Shown here piece by piece: positions 36,801 to 48,800 of a stretch of 64,000 nt of DNA. Source of the stretch: Ceratotherium simum simum (lineage: Eukaryota > Chordata > Mammalia > Perissodactyla > Rhinocerotidae); contig NW_004454166.1 of the NCBI RefSeq assembly GCF_000283155.1, positions 3,684,885-3,748,884 of the forward strand. Direction: 5' to 3'. The notes beneath the pieces are model-generated. The model was not told the origin of the DNA and did not search any database. It saw only the letters and a list, made by a program, of their open reading frames with translations. The position numbers and the translations under genes were made by a program. Positions within the stretch are counted from its first letter, which is position 1, and every line of letters begins with the position of its first letter.

Positions 36801-39800
36801 GATGTTCCTGTATGACGATGTCTAATAATGTCCTTATCAAATCCAGTTACCATAATGAGTGGAAATTTCTAATGAATTCTAAACCATGATTTTGCAGCGT
36901 GCAGCTCTCCTGCACCTCGTTCTTGCACGATGTTTTCGTTGTAGAGCTGATCTCTCCATCCCTCATCATCACAACCAGACTTGCAGCTCTGCGGGTTGGA
37001 ATTCCAAGGCAGTGCGTAGCCCCACTACACAACAACTCTCTCACTAAGGAATGAAGTCCACCACCACCATCACCATTTCAGGAGTGTGGGGTCTTTGCTG
37101 ACCCTTTTAATTGGAGCCCTCACTTTTCACTCTACCTGTTCATGTAAATTCCAAAAAGAGGAGCCCTTCCATCCGCAAGCTGATCTGCTCATTTTCCCAA
37201 ATGGTGGCCACCAAATCTGTGAGCCGATGGAATGGGTCCCAATACTATCTCTTCACATGTACACACTGGATAAAATCATCTGCTTCTGAAACAGATAAAT
37301 CAAGGTCCAAAACATCTTCTAGAACTTCCTTTGAAACTGCTGCAAGACCTACTCTTAACTTAAAAGGAGTCAGCAAGTTAATTGAAAAAATATTGTTTTT
37401 CATTTTAAGAACATAATTTTCTTTAACAGCATCAAATGGCAACACAACATAAGGTCTTCAGAGGATGGAGTCCAAAAGTCAAGAGATGAGGCTAATTTAA
37501 CTACTATTTCACAATAACTCTGTCTGTGGTTTGACTTGTTACTGGAAAGATGTGTAAGGTTGGCGCCTTCAAGGACAGATTGCGACAGGCAGCAGACAAC
37601 GGCGTGGCTGGTCTCACCCAAGAGAAGCGGATACAGATACTGTAGCCTCCGGATTAGGCAGTACAACTGGAACCCAATTCTTTTTGTCTCTGCCCTGGGT
37701 GGACGGTCACGCCTAGTTTCTCCTGTGTCAGGCTGGCAGGCAGGGAAGTGACCAGGCCCAGCCACCTTCTCCCAGCACGCCTTCTCCTCCCGCCACCCCA
37801 TAATGTCCAGGCCATCTGTAGCCTGATTCTGTAATTCTCTCTTCAGATGGTCTCTTCTGTTATTCAGCCCTTCTACAGAGTTTTTCCCTTCATGGTCGTA
37901 TATTTTTATTTCTAAGATCTCTAAGTGATTCTTTTCCCTAAGCTCTGTTCTTATTTCATAGTAGTTTGTCCTTGTTTCATGGCTGTAATGTCCTCCCTTT
38001 TCTCTCTGAGAATATATACTGTGTACTTAGGATGTGTTCTTAACTCTGTTCCCTCCAGTGTCCATTCCATGTTGACGCTGTTGCCTCTTTCACAGTGTTG
38101 CTTTCCCTCAGATGCCTGGTGTTTCTTGCTTGTGTGTTTGCTTTAGAAACTGGAATCCCTCTTTAGTCTGTTGTCTACCTCTGTTTGTGCAGATGGCTGG
38201 GGATATGGGCAGTAGCTCCTCTGAGACTTGCCGGTTTCAGGAAAGGAGTGGGAGGAGTAGGGTGTGCCATCAAGCAGGACACCTCATCAGCTGATCTTAT
38301 GAGTTTGGAGTACTCCTGGGCCTCCCAGGGTTCCTTAGCCAACCAGGGCTCCACTCTCTCCCTTTGCTCCAGGAAACAACTCTTGTTCTTGTCCTGGGAG
38401 TGGGCGTGGGAGGTGAGGGCAGGTGAGCAGGGTTCGATGGCTGTGCTGCTCCAGAATTTCCACCTCTCTCCCTGCCACAGCTACACCCAGCTCCGGGCTG
38501 CAGGATACTTTTCTCCCTGTGGTTTCTCTCCACGACCAAAGCCTCTGGCTTCAGCTTCCCATGTTTTCTCTTCGGCGTTCCTCAGTATTTCAGGTTCAGT
38601 GTCCCTTGCCATCTTGTTTTTGAGCATGACTATTTTGGAATCATCCACTCTGTCATATGGATTTGAGACGTAATAATCAGGTGTCGGGGCCTTCTGTGTG
38701 GCCATGGAATGCTGGCCTCTTCTCTTGCAGGTGCTTCTGTGGTTTCCTCGGAGATTCTCCAGCTGGGGGTCCCCAACCTCAGTCCCTGGATGTGGGGCAG
38801 TGTCCCCTGTGGCTGACCACTCCTGACCATCGGCCCCCCTTGGTCCTCCCCTCTGCTCAGAGCTCACAGCTGGCTCCTTTCTGTGGGATCCACATCAACC
38901 CCCCCAGGAAACCTGTACTGTGGCCCCTCTGGGGATGGACACACAACCTGCTTTAGAGCAACACTCACTCCCCATTCTGAGGCTGCTCCAGCAGCTTTTG
39001 GTCTTTAGATTTTTCTAGAAGAGAGTCAGTCATCCTTCCACATATCTCCAAAAGCCTAGGGAATACATATCAAGTTCTCAAAGCCCCTTCCCTTGGCTCG
39101 ACTGGGGGAAGCAGCCGTTTACTTCCATCATGGGAGGGTTGGGGAAGGGGACTTCCTGGTACACTCACAGCTCTCCAAGGGAATTCTTCCTCTGCAATCT
39201 CTCCTTGGTTAATCTTTTTACTCTTGAGCTGGGAAATGAGCTAATAGTTGAATGCTTTCCTCATGGCCTGCCTAGCAAACTAACAACTCTTGTAATGTGC
39301 TCAGCTTTGAGACACCAACCAAAACTGGGACAGGAAGAGTCCCACTTTAATACCCTGCTACTTAAGAGTCTACAATTCTGCATTTTCTTCTGAATCTACC
39401 TAATGAAATATACATTAATTGGCCCTTGGTTTTTGTTTTTTATTTTCAGGGAGCAAGAGGGCCTAATGGCTCAGTTGGTGAAAAGGTAAAAAAAAAAAAA
39501 AGGAAAAGGAAGATCTTTCTCCTCTTCCCTCCTGTTTCCCTGGGTTTACTGTAATTGGACTGTTGGGCTGGAGTATTGATCATAGAAACGTCATGGAGCG
39601 GAGAGAAAGGCGTCTCAAAGGAACTGCTCGGGGAGGGCGGAACAGCTGGAGAGGAGGGCAGTGAAGAACCTGCGACGTGTTCTGCTTCCTCACCCCCTCC
39701 ACACAAACGCGCTCAGATGAGTGCGTCAGCTTATCTCCAAGTGAACTGTCAATCAGGGAGACAGCTGTTTCTGTAATGTTAAGGCGTCTTGATCAGAGAA

Positions 39801-42800
39801 TCCATCCACCTAATTAAGTTCCGAGAACGATTTTGTGACTCAGGCGTGTTTGTTCTTCCTTCCGTGAGTGAACCCAGGGCTGCATAATCAGCCTGTCCTT
39901 CCTTACAGGGTGACCCCGGCAGCAGAGGCTTACCAGGACCCCCGGGGAAGAACGGACAAGTGGGCACTCCTGGGGTCATGGGACCCCCAGGGCCTCCTGG
40001 ACCCCCCGGGCCCCCAGGCCCTGGATGTGCAATGGGACTTGGATTTGAGGTACTTTTCCCCTTTCTGTGGTTAAAGAACAATGTGCATGAAGGACTACTG
40101 GCAAGAGCAGCTAACTGACCGCTGGTCCGAGTGCTAGCTTCCCACTGAGCCCCGGCTCACAGCACCACACCTGGCACAAGGAGACGCTCAGGAATTGGAT
40201 TTGAAATTCCCACTCTTCTCCCTTCCCTAGGATACCGAAGGCTCCGGAAGCATCAGGCTGTTGCATGAACCCAGAATCTCCGGACCGGTGGCTTCAAGTG
40301 TGGGTTGACTTTTGAAACCTTCCTTTTGAGGGTTGTCGGGCTGGAGTGAGGAGGCTGTGGGGTGCCCTCCTGGCTCTGCTACTTTCAATAATTCACCCTC
40401 TCTGTGCCTCCCGCTTCCAGCTGGAAAATGGGGAGACCAGGTGCTCTTCACAGCTTGTTTCTTTGAGGAGCAGCACAGAAGTTTTGCACAAAACCTCATG
40501 TGGGGAAACTTGAAAATCATTTCTCTCTCTCTCTTTCTCTCTCTCTCCAGTCCGTTACCGTTAAGCATCTCTGCTTCATTGCCTCCTTCCTGCTGCCCCA
40601 CTCAATACTCACACTTTGCCCCATTTCAGAACCCCGTGCTCCTGACAAGGGCCCCTCCCCTTACGTCTAGTCCCGGGAGGTGTGGTTCATCTTCTGCTTG
40701 ACGCCTGCTCTAAAGAGGGCCAACCCCAGGATCTCATGACCTTTGTCAAGTGGGCCCCAGAGCTGAGCAGTCCAGTCCAGGGCAAAGAGGGCCTCGCAGA
40801 GGGGAGCAGCACAGCCCCCTCCATGATCAAATAGGAATATGTTCCCCCATCCCCCAGATGCAGAGGGCTCTGAGATTCAGGGTCAAGAGGACACTCACCC
40901 CGTGCTGGGAGAGGGCCTCTGGTCCTCTCACTCTCTGTGGGATGTTCCTTCCTTCTTACCCTGGAAGGTTTCCTTCTTCTGTTCTCCCATTGCCTGGGAC
41001 AAAATCCATGTGAGAGCTTAGGGAGAGATGGGAAGATGGAGGAGAGATGGAGAGTGAGCCAAGTGAATAGAAGAAAACCAAAGAATATTTATTTGTTTTG
41101 TTTGTTTTGCCAGGGTCCCAAAGGAGAAAAAGGAGACCAGGGACCCAAGGTGAGGTCGTGGATCCGAGGTGGGGGTGGGAGAAGTTTCCAGTCTGGTTCT
41201 AGGAGTATTAACCATGTACAATGGTTTTTTTTCTTTTCTCATTGCTGTATCCAGGGTGACAGAGGGATGGATGGAGCCAGCATTGTGGGACCCCCTGGGC
41301 CCAGGGGCCCGCCAGGGCGCATTGAGATCTTGTCTAGTGTGAGTACTATCCAGGTCAGAGTGAGGCTGTGTGTCTTCTGCCTTTGCTAAAGGGGAGAGGA
41401 GGTTGTCCACAACTTCAGGGCCTTCAGGGCTGCTGGTTATGCAGGGGGCACATAGCCGGCATCTGACCTTGGAGTTTCCACCTGTCAGCATGCCCCACCT
41501 GTCTGTTCCTAGCTGGGTACTACTGTTCTCTCACCTCATGCTTCTGGAACACTCTCTTTTGGTTGGCAGCATTTGTAGTCAGGAAAATGGCTGTAACAGA
41601 GCTGTAACTGAGCGGCAAAGGAACATACGTAGGGGAACAAGGGAGGAAAGACAGTTTGGGATATGAGAAATCAAGGAAGACTTTCTGGAGGAAGTGTCTT
41701 TGAGCAGGGACTTGAAAGCTGAGAAGGATTTTACCAGATAAGCATGAAGGACAGGACTTCTGGAATGCAGGTGGTAGGGACACTCTGTGCCAAAGCACAG
41801 AATAGAAAAACATGGGTGTGTCCAAGGCACAGGGAGCTGATGAGCATGGGGGCGGGTGGAGAATAATGGAAATTTGTAAAGAAGACTGGGGTGTGGGCTG
41901 GGACCAGATCACGGGCCATTTAGTATTAGGACATCACATTTGGAAAAATCAGGGCCCTTCTGAGAGAAATGATGTCATACTGGCAGACAACAAAAAGACA
42001 AAGTCCCACATAACTGGAAAAAGGATGACTAGAGTAGAAAAGCATGATTGAAAAATATCAAGTGTGGGTAAGAGTGGAGGGAATAGGTAATTTCATGTGT
42101 TTCTGGTGGAGGTGTCATTGTTCCTTTGGACAGCTCTTTGGCCATCTGTTAAAATTAAAAACGTCCATGCCCAAAAATTCCACATGGAAAGATCAAAGTC
42201 AAAAAAGCAAGTTGAGGGCTGGCCCCATGGCTTAGCGGTTAAGTGCGTGCGCTCCGCTGCTGGCGGCCCGGGTTCGGATCCCGGGCGTGCACCAACGCAC
42301 CGCTTCTCCGGCCATGCTGAGGCCACATCCCACATGCTGCAACTGGAAGGATGTGCAACTATGACATACAACTATCTACTGGGGCTTTGGAAGAAAAATA
42401 AATAAATAAAATTATTAAAAAAAAAAAAAAAAAGCAAGTTGAAGGATAATACGTGCAGCCCGATGCCATTTATATAAAACAATTGTGTGGACAAACACAC
42501 ACACACACCAACAACACTACATGCTTTCTGAATTTTTAAATTTTTTTTTAAATTTTAAAAGAGAGAAAGCATTCATGTATTGTGCAATTTTAAGATTCAT
42601 GGAGAGAGGAAAGTGATAAGGCAGCTCAGAGCTGTTCTGTAAGAAGTGGGAGGGAGGGGTGTGTTGGCAGTGGGTCTGGGGTGTTATCATGTCTGCCCGT
42701 GTTCTGCCATGCTAGGTGACTTCATTTAAAGCCTTGCTGCCAGGAGCAAGGAGGAACACGTGCCAGCCTCTGTCGCATTGTCTGCTTTTTCTTTTTCAGT

Positions 42801-45800
42801 CTTTGATCAACGTCACCGATGGATTCATGAATCTCTCGGGCATTCCTGAGCTCATCGGGCGTCCGGTGTGTATCCCCAGCTGCCCTAGAGTGCACTTGCC
42901 ACCCACATGCCCCTGTTAAAACTAAGTTGGGTTGGTTTGGAATCCTTTTAGCTCCTGAAGCATAAAGCTAGACTATATCAAAGTAGAAAGGAAAGAGGAC
43001 TTTGCGTGTCTGAGAAGTTGCTGTCACATTGATTTGGTCATGTGGGGAATTTGGTCCACTGCATGGAGGCTCCCAGTCCCATGCATCGGAAATCTGTGTA
43101 ATGGAAATCAGAGAACCATAAGTCACAAACCGATTGACGTCTGTGCAACGCTTTTGTCTACACGATCTCATGTCACAGAACAGGAAGAGCCTAGAGAGAC
43201 CTGTCTTTGTGTTAATGGGGAAACGGGTGCACGAGGAGGGAATGTGACTTGCTTCAGTCTTTCTGGCCCCATTTTAGAGATCAGGAACACCGAAGAAGCT
43301 ACATTATCTCTGCAAGTTCACAGAGTCGGTCCATGGCACAACAAGGCCTAAGAGGAAGGAAGCTTCCTCCTGGAGCCTGTGCAATAAATCCCCCTTGCGT
43401 CTTCCAGCATCTGCTGGCACAGCCAGGGAGAGAGGAAAGAGCTCTGGTCTTAGGAGCCCTGGGGTTCCAGCCCCGTTTCCACTACACACCACTCTGAGCT
43501 TCTGATCCTCTTCTCTGATAACACCTCACCAGCTTTTGGGGCAGCTTACAAGAGGTGATGGTTGCAAACTATGGCACTCTGTGTAAGCCAACATGGAGAT
43601 TGAGGCTTATACTTCCACAGCTGTGCAATCCAGATGTCCTGGGGGCCACCCACCTCTGCAGTCCCAGTGAGGTTGGCTTGAACCCCCACCATCCACGTCC
43701 TGGGGAAATTTGGTGCCCTCCTCAAGGCTTCTGCAAATATCTGGGAGGCTCCTCTGGCGCCAGTTTCTCCTTCTGTTGAGTGACCTCTGTTGGGGGGTCG
43801 TCTCGCTGTTTCTTCTGAACTACATCCAAAGGGGCTCCCTTTCCTTGATTTCTACCAAAATTATCCCAAACACCCCAATATTCAAACCCTAAAGCAAACC
43901 AGCTAACAAGCAAAAGTAATTTCACAGAAGGTGTTGGTTTTCCCCAAACTTTTGGAGGTTTAGCTTGTTAGGTGGGTTGATACTGAAGCAAAACACTGAC
44001 AGCCTAAAATCGAAGATTCGGCATCTCTGTTCTGAGTCCCTGGACTCTTCTGCCTGCATTGCTGCGCCCCCACCTTCTCTCTCTTCCGCGCCCCTAGCAT
44101 CCTGCTTCCTTCCCAGTCACTGTCCTCCAGGGTCCCCTTCATCCCTAACGGAGGATCAGGCTTTTTCCTCCTCAGAGGCAGTTCCCTCCCTGAGAGGACC
44201 TGAGAGGACTCGAGTCCTGGCCAATGCCCTTATGCTTTTCCACCCTGCTGTGTATACAGTGCCTTGAGAAACTTGTTGCCATCCAGCCATCTCCCTCTGT
44301 GTACATATTCTGCCAAACTCATACGCTTTTAATAGGTATGTGGGTATCTGGCTGGCAGGAGGAAGAGTCCTGGCCCCATGTGGGGTGAACCACAGACACT
44401 CTTTGCCCGGGCCTTTATAATGGCTGATTCTTAAAAATTCTCATTCCTACAGAGGGAAAAGAACTGAGTCTCACCAACATGTCCCCACTTACCCCCCAAA
44501 TACTCACTTGGAATTTGGAAACTTGTTGTCCGAGAGTATTTGTCGAGGTCCGGTGCTGCGTTCATCGCCCCCAGAGGTTTCAGATGCTGAGTAATTTCAC
44601 AGAGGACGAGGCTGCCACTTAAAGTGCAGAGAGTTCTGGCTTGGGGGAGGGGACTCTGGGCTCCTGGGCACAGCTTCTGGCTGTGTCTCTAACTAGCTAT
44701 GTGACTGCACAGTTCCTTCCCCTCTGGGGCCTCAGCATCCTCCTCTGTAAAATGGGTCGTGGGCCCCGCTATGTGGGAACATGCTTGGGCCTTTGGGAGG
44801 TGCTGGCAGGGAGCGGGCGCCTGAGGCACAGCGTTCCTGCTGGCACCTAACCCTCATGCTTTGTCTTTGGTGTGTTACAGGGCCCAGTGGGCATGCCTGG
44901 GCTGCCAGGATTTCCAGTAAGTACCACAGTAGCCATCTTCCCTCTGTGCCCTGTGGCTGTGCTCATTCTGTTCCTCCCACCTGCAATGCCGTTCTCCTCC
45001 ATCTGCACGACCAAGCTCTAGCGCCATCTTGTTCACGTGACCTTTCCTCCTTGCCCCTCACCTGGAGTGACCCTTCCCTACCTTGAGTCCCACAGGGCTT
45101 TATTTTCGCCTATGCTATGGTTCTTTTCTGCCTTGAATAACAGTTACTTGTGCCCTGGTCTTTTTTCCTCCACTGTACTGTGAACAGCTTGTGGAGGTTG
45201 GGTCTTCCTCATCTCCCTCTTCCCCAGGGCCGGCTGGAGCTGGTTGGTTTCCTAGGAATGCGAGTGGATGAGTTAAGCATTTCCAGTAGATACAGTCCAA
45301 GTAGATCAAAGAGATAAGGTGGCGGTGATGGAGGATGGGGGAGGGGGATCATAGACTAGAAGTCCAATAATCAACAGTCTGTGGGCACCACACTGTGGGC
45401 CTTCCACCATGGTAGGTGAAAATCCATTTCTGCATAGAAAGTGATCAGTTTTGTCTGAAAGTTTGAGCCGTGCTGAAGCCCAAGGCCTGGCTCCATTGTG
45501 GAATGTGCATGATTTCTCCAAGACACTGCAGCTCTGAAAGGCCTGATGCCCGCGGGTGACATGTGCTGCCTCCAGGATACGTGAAGGAAATTTATCAAAA
45601 ATGTGATAGAAATTTGTTCTTGGTGGTGGAATTATAAGTGATTTCTTTTCTCATTTCTTTATACTTTTCTGAACTTTTATATTTTCTAAAAGGAGCATAT
45701 CCTATGTTGACACTAAGAATACACATGAACTAGACCTTAAAAAACAAGTGAAAGTGGCAGCCACAGAGAAGACCTCTGAGTTAGGAAGAGAAGAGGCCAG

Positions 45801-48800
45801 ACCTCTGAGCTCCAGCCCCAGCTTGGCTGCTTCAAACCAGTGGCATGTTCCAGAACACGTTTTCCTCTCAATAAGTGGTTCTGTGTTCCCGGGGGAGCCT
45901 CCAGGGCCAGTTCGGGGAGTGAGGTGGGGGCCACGGGGGCAGGATTCAGGCCACCAGCCTCCGGTCAGGGAAGCTCCATTTGACGTATTTTATATATTGG
46001 GCTTTTGTTTAAGACTTTATTTGAAAAAAAGGAATGAAAAGAGATTCACTGATAGAAAATAATAATCACAAATATTTGAAGGCCACTGCTTTAACCCAGA
46101 AGACAGGACAGGGACTTGTGAAAGCTAAATAGCAATAAGGTGTTGGAACGCCTTTTCGGGGCAGACGTCTGGCTGTGAGTCATTGTCACAGATATTAAGA
46201 GTCTGGTGGAGTTGACAAGAGGTCACGTCTGACTGGGTGTGCAGAATTTGGCTCTGCAGAGGGGTGGATGGGCGTTCCTGCAGGGGGCGCCATGAGCAGC
46301 AGTGCAGAGAGGCTGAGGGGAGGCTCAGCCCTGGTGCTGTGCTCAGGAGTGGGAGGGGAGGTGCTGAGGTTGGCTGGGATGGGTTTGGGTGTCAGGCTGG
46401 GACGTTTGCATCCTACCCCAGAGGCAGCAGGGAGCCAGAGAAGGGGTGGGAGTCATAGAAGGTGAATGGTGGGTGGAGGCAGGCTGCAGGATGGCCCGGA
46501 GGACCCATGTGCAGGATGGCCCGGAGGACCCATGGGGTGAGCAGAGGCAGCAGGACCAGGTTTCAATAGAGCACATCGGAGGAAACCGAAGTCCAGAGAG
46601 GCGTAGGGCCTCCAGGCCTCCTGACGCACAGTGCTGTCGTCTTTCCACCAGACCACAATTTCTAGATGACTTAGAATTAGGAAAATATCATGGCTAATTG
46701 TGACTTGCACCACCAGGGGGATGGCACTCTCTATTTTTCTACTCTTTGAAAAAATATTCTTTCATTTGGTTAAAGCATTTTAATCTTAACAAACAACAAA
46801 ATCCCCTCCAATGATTCCTTCCAGGGCCCTAGAGGACCAAAAGGTGACACTGGCCTGCCTGGATTTCCAGGACTAAAAGGAGAACAGGTAAGCAGGGCCC
46901 AGGTATTTGGTGGGATGGTGCTCCAGAATTTGCTAAATGTTTCAAATTGACTGAAAGTAGCTGTTCCCTTTTTTAAAAAATTTGAGATATAATTCACATA
47001 CCATAAAATCAACCCGTTTAAATTGTGGAATTCAGTGATTTTTAGTACATTCACAAGGTTATGCAACCATCATCACTGCCAAGTTCTAGAACATTTTCTT
47101 CATGCCCTAAAGAAACTCCCTAGTAGCAGTTGCTCCCCAGCTGTTAACTTTTATAATCTCAAGCTTCCTCCAGGGTGAAGGTGGGTTGTAGGTGGAGAAA
47201 TTGATTTTCATCATAGTTTGGAAAAAAACTCAACCCAACACTCCCTTGAATGGTCTTATCATGTGTGCTACGCTCTGTCTACTGCCTGTCGGGCCCCCCA
47301 GTGAGAGTGTGTGTGAGGGTGTGCGCTCCCTGGGGGTGGGCTGCACCCTTGTTTCTTTTCTGTTCCTCCAGTACTTAGCACTGGACCTGGTACATAAGTG
47401 GCACTGAAGACATTTGTGAGATTAAAGAATGTATAATTAATGAATCTAATGAATACTAATATTTAGAAATTGTAAGTTGGGGCCTCTGCAGTTGGATGGC
47501 CCAAAATCTTTGGAGTCAATATTTAGCATGCAGAGCACTTCCTAAGAACTCAGGACACTGAGCTGACCTTTGTCCCCTTCTACATTTGCCTCCTAGAATT
47601 AACTTCCCAGAGGTTTTTATGGATAAAGGGGAGAGCGACGTCCATAAACAGATTGCAGAGACTCTGGATTGCATTCCTTTATTCATCTGTCCACTTATGT
47701 ACTCATCCATCTTATACCCAGTCCCTAAGATGTGCCAGCCCGTCTCCTGTACTAGGCACTAGGGATGTAGAAATAAGATATGAGGAACAGACATGCAAAG
47801 AGCCACCAGAGAGCATGGTCACTGCAGTAATGGAGGACTGTGCAAAGCCAATGGGAGCAACTCCTGTGCCCGCCTTGGGGCGTCGAGGACGGTGGATGTG
47901 TCTCCAAGAGGAGGGAGTGTTAGGCTGCTCTCTTTCCTCCCTCTCCCCACCATTCCACACTGGCCCCCACAATTCCAGAGGGTGGGGGAGCACAATTCCA
48001 GGGGGTGGGGGTTCAGTGTGCTGGGCGAAGGGGTCTAAGTTTGGCACCACATGAGCCGATGTCTTGGGATGCTTTTTGCCGCTGCGGGCCTATGGCAAGC
48101 AGCATCTCTGGTTTGGGAAGAGGCCTGGTCAAGCAAGAGCGGCTCTTGCTTTAAACACTCTGTTCCTATGTGGCGAGGTCAGATGGATCTAGAGGGACCT
48201 ACGTGCCATCCCCGCCCCTCATCCCTTGCCACACTGAAAACTGGGGTGGGTGCCCCGGCGGCTCTGCTCTGGCCCTCGCGGTGCACGCGCTCTCTCGCTC
48301 TGCCTCTAATGCCTTTGTGCTTGCTTCTTCTTGCGGCTGGCGTGCTCAGGACTGCCTTTCCTCACCGGCGGAGTGGTAAGATCCACATGTCAGGGTGGAC
48401 TGAGGGGGACTAAGAGGAGAGGCTGCTCTGCTTGCTTTGGCACCAGTGCCCTGGCTGCTTCTGGCCCTGTTGAAGGGAGACTTGAGTGTGGTCCAGCCCA
48501 GCACCCCAGGGGCCAGCCCTGAAGTTTGGGGCCAAACCTCTGAGTGATACAGAAGGTTCCTCTGCCTGGCCTTTCCTCTGGACACGTGTCTTTAGGGAAG
48601 CCTCCTGGGATAGTAGATGGCTCTGCTGAGGCCAGGATTCAGGCTGGATCCTGTGTCCCTGCCACCAGCCTATCCATCTCTTTATTTCCCAACTGACATA
48701 ACTCTACCTGATGAAGTAGGTGTTTGCGCAGGAGTCTGGAGTTTGGAGGCAAAGTTCCACATGGAGACACGGCCCCTGTGTAGAAAGAGGCCCCTAGTGT

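Larger units (their letters stand above)
33657..39449. other. Intron W13-W14, hosts an antisense pseudogene
   Basis: 5.8 kb, the largest intron here. It holds L2-like (+) sequence at about 33720-34640, unassigned sequence with a double E-box palindrome (34800-35560), an AT-rich part (35800-35930), the SELENOO-family pseudogene (about 35934-37480, -) and a probable old LINE stretch at about 37800-38960 (-, low confidence). Confidence 0.6.
44917..46824. other. Intron W20-W21
   Basis: 1.9 kb. L2 (+) at about 44950-45290, L1M5-like (+) at about 45585-45715, L2-like (-) at about 46235-46480 and a 25-bp tandem pair (46486-46535). Confidence 0.6.

Noticed and set aside
39779..40081. Gly/Pro-rich minus-strand open frame around W15
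   Set aside because: Reverse complement of Gly-Pro-Pro codons is itself Gly/Pro rich. This is a shadow, not a second collagen.
48230..48310. CpG island or alternative promoter
   Set aside because: The CpG-rich patch is under 100 bp, shorter than a CpG island, and no first exon is evident.
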